From: Stenotrophomonas indicatrix | GTDB lineage: Bacteria; Pseudomonadota; Gammaproteobacteria; Xanthomonadales; Xanthomonadaceae | Assembly: GCA_041545745.1 (NCBI GenBank) | Contig: CP168152.1 | Span: 3,842,001-3,906,000, forward strand | Length of the DNA stretch: 64,000 bases | Direction: 5' to 3' | Shown: piece after piece, positions 56,676 through 64,000 of the stretch | Numbering within the stretch: position 1 is the stretch's first letter | Layout: every line of letters begins with the position of its first letter | The notes under the pieces: generated by a model | What the model was told of the DNA's origin: nothing | The model's input: only the letters and a program-made list of their open reading frames with translations | Database searches by the model: none | Position numbers and translations under genes: made by a program

Positions 56676-57014
56676 TCAGATGCCTCCGTGTCCCATCCGC
56701 CACATCCACCCCGCCACTGCCAGCCCGGCCACCACCACCAGCATCACCGGCAGGCCGAAGCGGTGTCGCCACGGGATCGGCACCCCGCCCAGCTGCTGGT
56801 CCATGCTTTCGGTATCCAGCACCCAGCCGTGTTCGCAGCCGGTGCAGGCCAGCTCATAGCGACGCTGGTAGACGAAGCCGAACAGCAGGTCGATGCGCGC
56901 CATCCTGTAGCGCAGCTGCGGTGCGAATTCGGTTTCAGCCTGGCAGCGCAGGCAGTGGTGCGCTTCGCTGGGGCCGACAATCAGCACCCGTTCGTGCTGG
57001 CCGATCAGCAACAT
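56676..57014 (-). CDS. Zinc-ribbon membrane protein, 112 aa
   Basis: The protein begins with a zinc-ribbon-like region, with CLRC near residue 21 and CTGC near residue 57, and ends in one transmembrane helix (LPVMLVVVAGLAVAGWMW). Both cysteine pairs are CxxC, so a metal-binding knuckle is likely. I recognise no precise family. It starts 3 bp after the S41 peptidase gene stop, so it is translated with that gene and may anchor or regulate it. Confidence 0.7.
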   Translation of the reverse strand: MLLIGQHERVLIVGPSEAHHCLRCQAETEFAPQLRYRMARIDLLFGFVYQRRYELACTGCEHGWVLDTESMDQQLGGVPIPWRHRFGLPVMLVVVAGLAVAGWMWRMGHGGI

Positions 57015-57017
57015 GGC

Positions 57018-58058
57018 TCAGCCCTCCTTGCAGGCCGGCTGGGCGAGCAGCCAGGCTTCGGCCGCAGCCACCGTGGCGGCATCGCCGACGGTGGCCTGGT
57101 CCGGCGCGATCTTCCGCCCGTCGCCATGTCCATTGCGATCGCGCATAACGCTGGTTGTCAGCACCAGCGCGCTGCCGTCCACCAGCCGGCGCACCACGTT
57201 GGCAGTCGATACGCCTGCCGTGGGCTGGCCGAAACTGCGGGTCTGCGCGCGGCCGCGGAACGCCAGAACGGTCGCCTCACCGGAACTTGCGGTGCGCGGG
57301 CCGGTCAACACTGCCACCGGTGCGCCAACAAGGCTGGGTAGATAGCCGGGCTGGCCGAAATCCAGACCCGTCGCATCGCCCATGCGCACGCCACTGGCGG
57401 TGGTCTGCCACCGTACCGGACCGTCGGCGGTCTCGAATGAGCCCACGTCCTCGACGCCCATTGCCGAGGTGCGCAGCAGTGGCGCAACGCCCAGCAGCAT
57501 CGGCCACATGTTGCCGCCGGTATTGTCGCGCAGGTCGACGATCCAGCCACAGCGAGGCGTGCTGTCCTTTTCACGGATGATGTTCTGCCACCGCACCGCA
57601 CGCTGGATGTTCTGCTGCTGCAGCTGCGGCGGCGGCGCACTGGGGTCGGCCGCATAGCCCTCGATCAGCACCTGGCCGATACGCGGGTCACGTGCGTGCG
57701 TGGCGTAGCTTTCGCTGCGGGCAACGGCGCTGGCATTTTCCCGGGCGAAGCGCTGCACACGCTGCTGCTGTCGTTGCGGGGTCATCCAGGTGCCGTGACC
57801 GCCGGAACTGCGGCCGATGGCTTCGACCAGCACGGTCCGAACCCTGGCGGAATCGCCCTGCGCGTCCTTCAGCCGCGTGCGCGTGGCTGGCCAGTCGACT
57901 CTGCTTCGGTACAGCGCCTCGCGTTCGAGCATGTCCAGCAGCTGTGCCTGCGCGGCGGGTGATGGGATCTCGATGGTGTCGGCCGCAGTCGCAGCGGTCG
58001 CAGCCAGCAGCGTGGCGATCAAGGCGGCTCGTGCCGGCAGTCCCTTGCTGTTTCGCAT
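57018..58058 (-). CDS. S41 family peptidase
   Basis: The 346-residue product has a signal peptide (about 1-26, ATAATAADT) and a tail-specific-protease-like domain with CGWIVDLRDNTGGNMWPMLL and the catalytic serine region GPRTASSGEATVLAFRG. A clear PDZ domain is absent, so it is a short form like some secreted S41 peptidases. I use the ATG at 58058, which is preceded by AGGGAG at good spacing. The zinc-ribbon gene follows directly in the same operon. Confidence 0.85.
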   Translation of the reverse strand: MRNSKGLPARAALIATLLAATAATAADTIEIPSPAAQAQLLDMLEREALYRSRVDWPATRTRLKDAQGDSARVRTVLVEAIGRSSGGHGTWMTPQRQQQRVQRFARENASAVARSESYATHARDPRIGQVLIEGYAADPSAPPPQLQQQNIQRAVRWQNIIREKDSTPRCGWIVDLRDNTGGNMWPMLLGVAPLLRTSAMGVEDVGSFETADGPVRWQTTASGVRMGDATGLDFGQPGYLPSLVGAPVAVLTGPRTASSGEATVLAFRGRAQTRSFGQPTAGVSTANVVRRLVDGSALVLTTSVMRDRNGHGDGRKIAPDQATVGDAATVAAAEAWLLAQPACKEG

Positions 58059-58430
58059 CGACATCTCCCTGTCGTTGAATGAAGGCGAAGCATAACGCCT
58101 CGGCCGTCGCGCGGCGTGTCGTATCAGGCACTTCAGGATCGGACTGCGATTTACAACTTTGCCCATGTCGGCGCGGCGGCAAACGCGCGAAGGTCGCTGT
58201 GCCAGCGCCACCTGCGCTGGCCGGGATTGGCGTCCCGAATCAAACATTCAAGCGATCAGATTGCTGCTTCAGCGGCAATCACGACAATGCACCTGCTCGC
58301 CCATGGCGGGCGGTGCGTGGGGATCCTCGCGATCCGTCGGCTTTTTCGCTTGGATTTTGACCGGCACGCCAACCCGCACCGCCCGCCACCTTGCATCCCG
58401 CAGGTGGCCCAGCCCTGTGAGGTTGTTGCC
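58059..58430. other. 372-bp intergenic stretch
   Basis: This gap between the divergent S41 peptidase and the following hypothetical gene contains no gene or repeat I can support. Open frames through it look like untranslated leader. Confidence 0.5.
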
Positions 58431-58853
58431 ATGACCACGCTCTACCCCACCTATCCGCGCCTGCACACACTGCTAGGTGATGCCCTGCCCGACCTGCAGC
58501 TGTCCAACGCCACTGCCGAGGCACTGGAAGACGCGCTGACCGAAGCGGATGAAGCCGCTCCCACGCCGGTCTTTTTCAAGCGGTTGCGCGACATCACGCG
58601 CTGCCACGCCGCCGACGGCGAGCCGTGGACGGAACTGCGCATCACGCCGGCACGTGCGCGCGATCTGGCCGGCACCACGCGCTGCCTGCTGGCGTTGTCT
58701 GCGCTGGGTGGTGTGTTGTTGGCCACGCAGGCCGCGCGGGAATTGGACGACGCGGAGGCGCAGTGCCCGCCACAGACCGAGGAAGGGTTGTTGCATGCGG
58801 TACAGCTGCTGGCCGATCACGCGGGTGCGTTGCTGGGGCGTTCGCCGTTGTGA
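58431..58853 (+). CDS. Hypothetical protein, 140 aa
   Basis: I do not recognise this soluble protein. It opens MTTLYPTYPRLHTLLGDALP and contains FFKRLRDITRCHAADGEPWT, then an alanine- and leucine-rich helical half (CLLALSALGGVLLATQAARE). GAGG lies shortly before the ATG at 58431. It stands alone between a long leader and a SMAG array, so context says nothing. The codon pattern matches its neighbours, supporting a real gene. Confidence 0.6.
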   Translation: MTTLYPTYPRLHTLLGDALPDLQLSNATAEALEDALTEADEAAPTPVFFKRLRDITRCHAADGEPWTELRITPARARDLAGTTRCLLALSALGGVLLATQAARELDDAEAQCPPQTEEGLLHAVQLLADHAGALLGRSPL

Positions 58854-58890
58854 TGCGGCGGCGTTGGGATTGATTGACTGCTGCCAATGC

Positions 58891-59021
58891 GTGCCGACCA
58901 AGGTCGGCACCTACCAGAGCGGGTCATGACGTCGGTTGGATTTGTGCCGACCAAGGTCGGCACCTACCAGGGCGGTGCATGCCGCCCGTTGGATTCGTGC
59001 CGACCGAGGTCGGCACCCACC
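58891..59021. repeat. Tandem SMAG array, 53-bp period
   Basis: Three copies of GTGCCGACCAAGGTCGGCAC followed by CTACC (58891, 58944, 58997; the third slightly diverged) recur with exactly 53-bp spacing. The two 28-bp spacers are related (both end GTTGGATT plus one base), so the unit of duplication is repeat plus spacer. Confidence 0.9.
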
Positions 59022-59043
59022 AAAGCCACCAAAGCGGCGGTCG

Positions 59044-62000
59044 TCACCAATCCGCGCGCAGGCCGATGTTGCCTTCGATGATGCGGCGCTTGCCGTTGTC
59101 GCTGCCACCCAGCTCGCGGGTGTAATCGGCCACAGCATACGCACTGACGGTGCGGTTGAAGCGCCCGACCACGCCGACACCGGCTTCCAGTGCGCGCGAA
59201 CGCTGCGAATTGATGATCGCGTCGTCGTCGAACAGGATGCGGTCCTCGCCCGAGCGACCGTGCCAGTAATTCAACTTGAAGTACGGCTGCCAGCCGTTGT
59301 CAGACAGTTGATAGTCGCCCGCCAGGCGCAGGCCGACACGGCCGGTCCAGGCGTTGTCGTTGTCGAAGGAAACGGTGGACACCAGATCACGCTGGTCATC
59401 CAGCGAACTGCGTTGCCAGATCACCTGCAGCTGCGGCTCCAACCACCACGATGACTGTCCGAACTGCAGCAGTGGCTTGCCCGCTTCCAGCGACAGCGTG
59501 GTGCCATCGCCCTTGAGGTCGATGCCCAGCCCGCGCGACGAACGCGTGCGGCCGTCGTAGCGGCTCTGCATCGCCACTGCGTCGATGTAGCCGCCGCTGC
59601 TGTCGGTCAACGTCCAGTACAGGCCCACGTGCTTGTCGTCCAACCGGCTCTGGCCGACCAGCACGTTGTCCCAGCCCACGGCCAGTCCGGTGACCTTGCC
59701 ATCGGCGCGGGTGCGGCCGACGAACACGCCAATCTGGTTGCGGTGGCTGTCGCCGGCGGCCGCCCATACGTCCAGGCCCGCCTGCACACCCATCACGTCG
59801 CCATCGAAGCCGGGCCGTGCATCGCCCTTCCAGTGGATCTCGCTGCTTTGCCCCACCAACCGCCCCCACGCGGTGCGGAACGTGCCCTGGTTGTACAGCA
59901 GTCGCTGTTCGCCCTGGCGCTCGTGGAAGGTGCCCAGGCTGGCCAGCGAGGTCTCGCGCAGCAGCGGGGGCACCACGGCATAGGCGGCGGTCTCCAGGCG
60001 GTACAGCGGCACCAGGCCGTTCTCGTCCGGCGCGGCGGGTGTTGCTCCCGCAGTGGGCGGCGGCGAACTGGTACCGGGCAGGCTGCCACCGGCCACCGGC
60101 ACGCCCGGTACGGGGGGATCGCTGGGCGGTGCTACTGGCGCAGGTTCTGGCGGCGGCGGCGGTGGCGCGGTCTCGCCTGCGGTCAGGTCCGGATCGGTGG
60201 CACCCTCCGGCGGCGGCGGCGGTGCCGGGGGAATCGGCGGCGGTGGTGCCACCGGTGGCGTCGGTGGAGGCGGCGGAAGTACTTCACCGCCCCCGTTCGG
60301 GGCGGGCGCCGGCCCGGCCGCCAACGTCGAACGCAGGTACCAGTTCTCGCCGGTGCCGGCGCTGACGCCGCCCTTGAACAGGAAATACTCGTAGGCACCG
60401 GCCGAGACCGGTGCGAACAACGAGAAGGCCGATGGTGCGGTGGTCGCACCGTTCAATGCCTGCACCACCAGGATGCCGTCGACCAGCGTGGCCGCTCCGC
60501 TGCCGCCGGTGTTGATGATGCCGATGCCGGTACTGCCGGTGGCCGTGCCGCCATCGATCACCAGTCGGTCGCTGGTGGCGTTGTCCGCCGCCAGCACGGT
60601 ACGCAGGTACAGCCCGCCGCCATCGCCACGGTAGTTGCCGCGCACGGTAAATACATCGCCCGGTGCGGAGCCGGTCAGATCGATGCGCCCGGCGTTGGCC
60701 ACATTGACCAACGTGCTGCCGCTGAAAGGACGCACTGCATGCGTACCGCTGCCTGCATAGATCGTGCTGGTGTCATCCACGGTAAGTGAACCGGTACCGC
60801 TGACACTGTCACCGAGCACCAGGTCGCCATCGAAGGTGAGCTCGGTGCTGTTGGCCAGGGTGATCGCTTCCCAGTTCTGGAAGCGCGCGACGCCGTTGCC
60901 TTTGACGTTGCTGAAGCTGAGACGATCATTGCCGCTGCCGCCGTTGAACAGCGGCACCGCGCCGATGTTGCCCTGGTTGAGGTTGATCAGCGTGGCCACG
61001 TCATCGTCGGGGCCTGCGTCGATGGCGCCGTACGCGATGCCGCCGCCATTCCAGTTGAAGGTGTCGTTGCCGGTGCTCAGCAGCACTTGGCCACGCACGG
61101 TGCCACCGGTGATGGTCACGCTGTCGGCGCCGCCACTGACGCTGATGTTGCCGCCGATGTAGGCGTCGTTGGAGATGATGATGGTGTCCTGGTCGAAGCC
61201 GGTGACCACGTTGCCGTCGACGGTGCCGCCGGACATGTCCCACAGGTTCTTGTCCAGCTTCATGTTGACCCGGCCGATGCGGCCACCGGTCATCCACGCC
61301 TGGTCGCCATCTTCGAACGCGCCGACGATCCGTCCATCGCTCATGCGGAAGGTATCGATGTTGTCACCCTGCTGCAGGGCACCGATGGTGCCGCCGGTCA
61401 TGACGAAGTCATCGCGGCCACTGCCCTGCGTCACCAGCCCAGTGATGGTGCCGGCGTTGACGGTCAGCTGATCATCGCCATTGCCCTGGTCGAGGCTGTC
61501 GAGGGTGCCGCCGCTGAGCAGCAGCACATCGTTGCCGTCGCCCTGCTGCACGCCGCCGGTGATGCTGCCGGCCAGCATCTGCAGACGATCGTTGCCGGCA
61601 CCGAACTGCACGCCACTGCTGCCACTGATGGTGCCGCGGTTGACCAGCTCGCTGTCGCCGGCACCGCTGAACTGCAGTGCGATACCGCTGCCGGAACTGA
61701 TGCTGCCGGTGTTGTCGACGCGGCTGCCACCGCCAAGCTGTACCGTGGTACCGCTCGCCGAGCTGATGGCCCCGAGATTGGTGAGCACGTGCCCGCCAGC
61801 GCCGAGCAGGGAGATGGCGCTGCCCGCGCCGGCCTGCTGCAGCTGCGCGCCATTGCCCACATTCACGGTGATGCCCGGCGCGCCACTGGCGCTGATGGCT
61901 GCTGTCTCGGGATTGGGGGCGGTGCTGCTGCAGGTAACGGTCTGTCCGGCGACGGGGGCCGTTGCATCGCAACCTGCCCAGGCAGCAGGAGCGGACAGGG

Positions 62001-62085
62001 CGAGCAGCGAGGGCATCGCCAGGATCTGCAGCAGGGAAACGGTCAAACGGCGCCGGCGGAAGCCGCGCGGGACGACATGGGACAT
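59044..62085 (-). CDS. Autotransporter with beta-helical passenger and proline-rich linker
   Basis: A 1013-residue type Va autotransporter. After a signal peptide (about 1-37, ending AWA) comes a passenger (about 38-590) built of repeating GxGND-containing beta-helix turns (GAGNDRLQMLAGSITGG; GDGNDVLLLSGGTLDSL; GSGRDDFVMTGGTIGAL), then a long proline-rich linker (about 595-690) and a C-terminal barrel (about 715-1013) ending in LRADW. No catalytic motif is visible, so adhesion or surface modification is likely. AGGAG precedes the ATG at 62085. It is far from the other autotransporter and differs in passenger type. Confidence 0.9.
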   Translation of the reverse strand: MSHVVPRGFRRRRLTVSLLQILAMPSLLALSAPAAWAGCDATAPVAGQTVTCSSTAPNPETAAISASGAPGITVNVGNGAQLQQAGAGSAISLLGAGGHVLTNLGAISSASGTTVQLGGGSRVDNTGSISSGSGIALQFSGAGDSELVNRGTISGSSGVQFGAGNDRLQMLAGSITGGVQQGDGNDVLLLSGGTLDSLDQGNGDDQLTVNAGTITGLVTQGSGRDDFVMTGGTIGALQQGDNIDTFRMSDGRIVGAFEDGDQAWMTGGRIGRVNMKLDKNLWDMSGGTVDGNVVTGFDQDTIIISNDAYIGGNISVSGGADSVTITGGTVRGQVLLSTGNDTFNWNGGGIAYGAIDAGPDDDVATLINLNQGNIGAVPLFNGGSGNDRLSFSNVKGNGVARFQNWEAITLANSTELTFDGDLVLGDSVSGTGSLTVDDTSTIYAGSGTHAVRPFSGSTLVNVANAGRIDLTGSAPGDVFTVRGNYRGDGGGLYLRTVLAADNATSDRLVIDGGTATGSTGIGIINTGGSGAATLVDGILVVQALNGATTAPSAFSLFAPVSAGAYEYFLFKGGVSAGTGENWYLRSTLAAGPAPAPNGGGEVLPPPPPTPPVAPPPPIPPAPPPPPEGATDPDLTAGETAPPPPPPEPAPVAPPSDPPVPGVPVAGGSLPGTSSPPPTAGATPAAPDENGLVPLYRLETAAYAVVPPLLRETSLASLGTFHERQGEQRLLYNQGTFRTAWGRLVGQSSEIHWKGDARPGFDGDVMGVQAGLDVWAAAGDSHRNQIGVFVGRTRADGKVTGLAVGWDNVLVGQSRLDDKHVGLYWTLTDSSGGYIDAVAMQSRYDGRTRSSRGLGIDLKGDGTTLSLEAGKPLLQFGQSSWWLEPQLQVIWQRSSLDDQRDLVSTVSFDNDNAWTGRVGLRLAGDYQLSDNGWQPYFKLNYWHGRSGEDRILFDDDAIINSQRSRALEAGVGVVGRFNRTVSAYAVADYTRELGGSDNGKRRIIEGNIGLRADW

Positions 62086-62414
62086 ACAGCACTCCTGGGT
62101 CGGGGATCAGGAACTGCGGATGCTCTGTACGACACTGCTGATGCAGTCTGCCCTGCCATGAATGGTTTCGGTAGGTGAACTTATCGGCAGTCGGTCACGC
62201 TTTCGTTGTGAAGCCGCGAAGTACTCACACAGCCCGCATGTCGATGAACCGGTTCACCTCCATTGGCCGGCGGAGAGCATCCACGCATGGCGTGGATCTA
62301 CCAAGGCCTGCTCTACAGTAGATCCACGCCATGCGTGGATGGCCCCGCAACCCATCACCACAGTAGATCCACGCCATGCGTGGATAAGCCGTTCACTACC
62401 ATCTTTGCCCGCGC
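62086..62414. other. 329-bp intergenic stretch
   Basis: Upstream of the second autotransporter and downstream of nagX. It holds three SMAG palindromes on the nagX side and otherwise no gene I can support. Confidence 0.55.
62279..62385. repeat. SMAG cluster, three copies
   Basis: ATCCACGCATGGCGTGGATC ending in CTAC at 62301 (inverted), then GTAGATCCACGCCATGCGTG at 62318 and again at 62363. The second and third copies are identical and direct, about 45 bp apart. Confidence 0.87.
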
Positions 62415-63482
62415 TCAGATCTTCAGATAAATGAGACGTCGGTCCAGCCACCAGGCCACGCCCCACCACAGCGTGACGAACACCAACGCCTGCAGCATCG
62501 AGGCCAGCTCCAACGCCTGTGGCATCGCCGCAGCCAGTTGCTGCCAGACCCAACCCCAGGCACCGGTCGCCAACAGGATCACCGACATCACCGAGGCCCC
62601 GAGATAGGCGGTGATCGCATTGACGCCGAAGCGCCGGCCCAGCGCCGGCCATCCCTTGCGGTCGATCAGCACGTGGCCCAGCCACAACGCCAGCGCGGCC
62701 AGACCCCCGGTCCACAGCACGTAGCTGGGCGTCCACAGCTGCTTGTTGAGCGGCAGCACCGTCGCCAGAAGCAGGCCGAGCACGGCGGTGATCGCACCCA
62801 GCGCAGCCAATGCACCGGCTCGGCCGCTGCGCAGCAGGCCACCGGCCAGCAGGCCCAGCACGGTGCTGGCCAACGCGCCGAGGCTGCTCAGCAATCCTTC
62901 CGGGTCATGGCCCAGACCGGTATCGGCCTGCCATTGGTAGATCCATGGCGCGAACAAGGTGGTGTCCAGACGGCTGGCCGGATTGGTCCAGGGCGCAAGG
63001 TCACCCACGCCCAGCAGCAGCGCCGCATAACCCACCAGCAACGCCACCAGCACGGCCACCTGCATGCGCGGGCGCGCATACACCGCCAGCACGCCCACCA
63101 CGGCCGCGCACAGCGCGATGCGCTGCAGCACACCCCAGATGCGGAAGTGATGCGTGTGCAGTGCCCACCACACCAGCAGGTGCAGCAACACGCCGGCAAT
63201 GGCGATACGCAGCGCGCGTTCCAGCACGCCACGTGCAAGTGCGGGCCGTAAGGCCGGATCCAGCGCGCGCGGTGCGACGCTGAAGGCCATCGACACGCCC
63301 ACCAGGAACAGGAAGAACGGGAACACCAGGTCGGTCGGTGTGCAGCCGTGCCATTCGGAATGACGCAGCGGTGCGAACACCGCGCTCCAGTCACCGGGGT
63401 TGTTGACCAGCAGCATCGCCGCGACGGTCATGCCGCGCAGGGCGTCGATCGAGCCCAACCGGCGTGGCGGCGCGCTGCTCAT
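62415..63482 (-). CDS. nagX: NagX-like N-acetylglucosamine acyltransferase-family membrane protein
   Basis: The 355-residue polytopic protein has ten to eleven hydrophobic segments and resembles the heparan-alpha-glucosaminide N-acetyltransferase family that includes NagX of Xanthomonas. The conserved segment LRHSEWHGCTPTDLVFPFFL holds the family's histidine and the first conserved membrane span. In Xanthomonas the nag genes take up and use N-acetylglucosamine. The ATG at 63482 gives MSSAPPRRLGS. It starts 2 bp after the nagA stop, so the two are tightly coupled. Confidence 0.87.
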   Translation of the reverse strand: MSSAPPRRLGSIDALRGMTVAAMLLVNNPGDWSAVFAPLRHSEWHGCTPTDLVFPFFLFLVGVSMAFSVAPRALDPALRPALARGVLERALRIAIAGVLLHLLVWWALHTHHFRIWGVLQRIALCAAVVGVLAVYARPRMQVAVLVALLVGYAALLLGVGDLAPWTNPASRLDTTLFAPWIYQWQADTGLGHDPEGLLSSLGALASTVLGLLAGGLLRSGRAGALAALGAITAVLGLLLATVLPLNKQLWTPSYVLWTGGLAALALWLGHVLIDRKGWPALGRRFGVNAITAYLGASVMSVILLATGAWGWVWQQLAAAMPQALELASMLQALVFVTLWWGVAWWLDRRLIYLKI

Positions 63483-63484
63483 CG

Positions 63485-64000
63485 TCAGGCCGCCTCGTAC
63501 TGGCCGGCGATCCACGTACCACGCACCTGCAGCGCGTCGTCCAGCAGCACCAGGTCGGCCTGGTAGCCCTCGGCGATGTGACCCAGGCGATCATCGACAT
63601 TGAGGAACTGCGCCGGATAGGTCGAGGCCATGCGCGCAGCCTCGGCCAGCGGCTGGTGCAGCAGCTGCACGGTGTTGCGCACGGCGGTGGCCATGTCCAG
63701 CGCCGAACCGGCCAGCGAGCCGGCGGCGTTGCGCACCACGCCGTCGATGGCAGTGATGGTTTCGCCATACAGCACGTAGCTGGGATCGTCGGCACCGACC
63801 GGCGGCATCGCATCGGTCACCAGCAGCAGACGGCCACGCGGCTTGGCTGCCAGCGCCACGCGCAGGCTGGCCGGATGCACGTGCACGCCATCGGCGATGA
63901 TGCCGATCCAGCTGTCGCGATCTTCCAGCGCCGCGCCGACCGCACCGGGCTCGCGCCCTTGCAGCGGCGACATCGCGTTGTACAGATGAGTGAAGCCACG
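63485..64000 (-). CDS. nagA: N-acetylglucosamine-6-phosphate deacetylase (3' part, cut by the window edge)
   Basis: Only the C-terminal 171 residues are inside the window. The sequence begins RGFTHLYNAMSPLQGREPGA, the conserved metal- and substrate-binding region, and continues with IIADGVHVHP, the catalytic VTDAMPPVG aspartate region and LGHIAEGYQADLVLLDD. The enzyme removes acetate from GlcNAc-6-phosphate, feeding NagB. The 5' part lies beyond position 64000. It heads the nagA-nagX unit in this window. Confidence 0.93.
   Translation of the reverse strand, partial: RGFTHLYNAMSPLQGREPGAVGAALEDRDSWIGIIADGVHVHPASLRVALAAKPRGRLLLVTDAMPPVGADDPSYVLYGETITAIDGVVRNAAGSLAGSALDMATAVRNTVQLLHQPLAEAARMASTYPAQFLNVDDRLGHIAEGYQADLVLLDDALQVRGTWIAGQYEAA

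Noticed and set aside
58891..59021. Repeat-spacer array resembling a small CRISPR (25-bp repeats, 28-bp spacers)
   Set aside because: The repeats are SMAG palindromes found elsewhere singly, the spacers are homologous to each other, and no cas genes are present.

Overview
This window is high-GC gammaproteobacterial chromosome, most likely from the Stenotrophomonas maltophilia complex (Xanthomonadales). The main evidence is the dense scatter of short palindromes headed by GTAG (for example GTAGATCCACGCCATGCGTG or GGTAGTGCCGGCCGCTGGCC), which match the SMAG/REP family described in S. maltophilia. The gene content fits too: an engB / cytochrome c4 / tandem dsbA cluster, large TonB-dependent receptors and barrel autotransporters. 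I see no rRNA, tRNA, insertion sequence, prophage or CRISPR array. Most of the window reads as core chromosome.

Layout. 0-8.9 kb: a DUF1704 (QEGLA motif) putative metallopeptidase, rsgA, an alaA-type aminotransferase followed closely by an SGNH esterase and a methyltransferase, a membrane-anchored polysaccharide deacetylase, a three-domain glutaredoxin / A-type-like / rhodanese fusion, a DUF924 protein and a short AMP nucleosidase. 9-17.4 kb: a subtilisin-type autotransporter facing two overlapping amidohydrolase genes (the second without the usual metal ligands), a DsbA-fold isomerase-like protein, a DegV protein and a small unknown. 17.5-23.7 kb: a tripartite MFS drug-efflux operon with a LysR gene upstream, and a universal stress protein. 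23.7-28.2 kb: a GGDEF diguanylate cyclase and a formaldehyde-detoxification locus (frmR, frmA, a yqcC-like gene, fghA) with an FrmR-type operator. 28.3-34.4 kb: two orphan immunity-like genes (Imm70 and SUKH) around a LysR / Old Yellow Enzyme pair, a VOC protein and a second LysR / alcohol dehydrogenase pair.

34.4-48.3 kb: gshA, a VIT-family transporter overlapping an AraC regulator, a 680-bp gene-free stretch holding a giant nested palindrome, a lactamase-fold hydrolase, engB, cytochrome c4, two DsbA-type lipoproteins, an endonuclease/exonuclease/phosphatase-family protein, an RhtA-type exporter divergent from an Lrp regulator, an M23 peptidase, a small lipoprotein and a siderophore receptor with a Fur-like site. 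48.4-64 kb: a second TonB-dependent receptor, an orphan exbD, slt, cca, an SseB-domain protein, a higBA toxin-antitoxin pair, an S41 peptidase with a zinc-ribbon membrane protein, a second autotransporter with a proline-rich linker, and the end of an N-acetylglucosamine operon (nagA cut by the window edge, then nagX).

The least explained signal is non-coding. Three hairpins (5359-5544, 37592-37695, 37891-37992) have stems of different sequence, each complementary within itself, around related loops. Two of the loops are exactly 52 nt and align in inverted orientation. Those two lie symmetrically inside a 566-bp nested palindrome closed by a perfect 34-bp inverted repeat.
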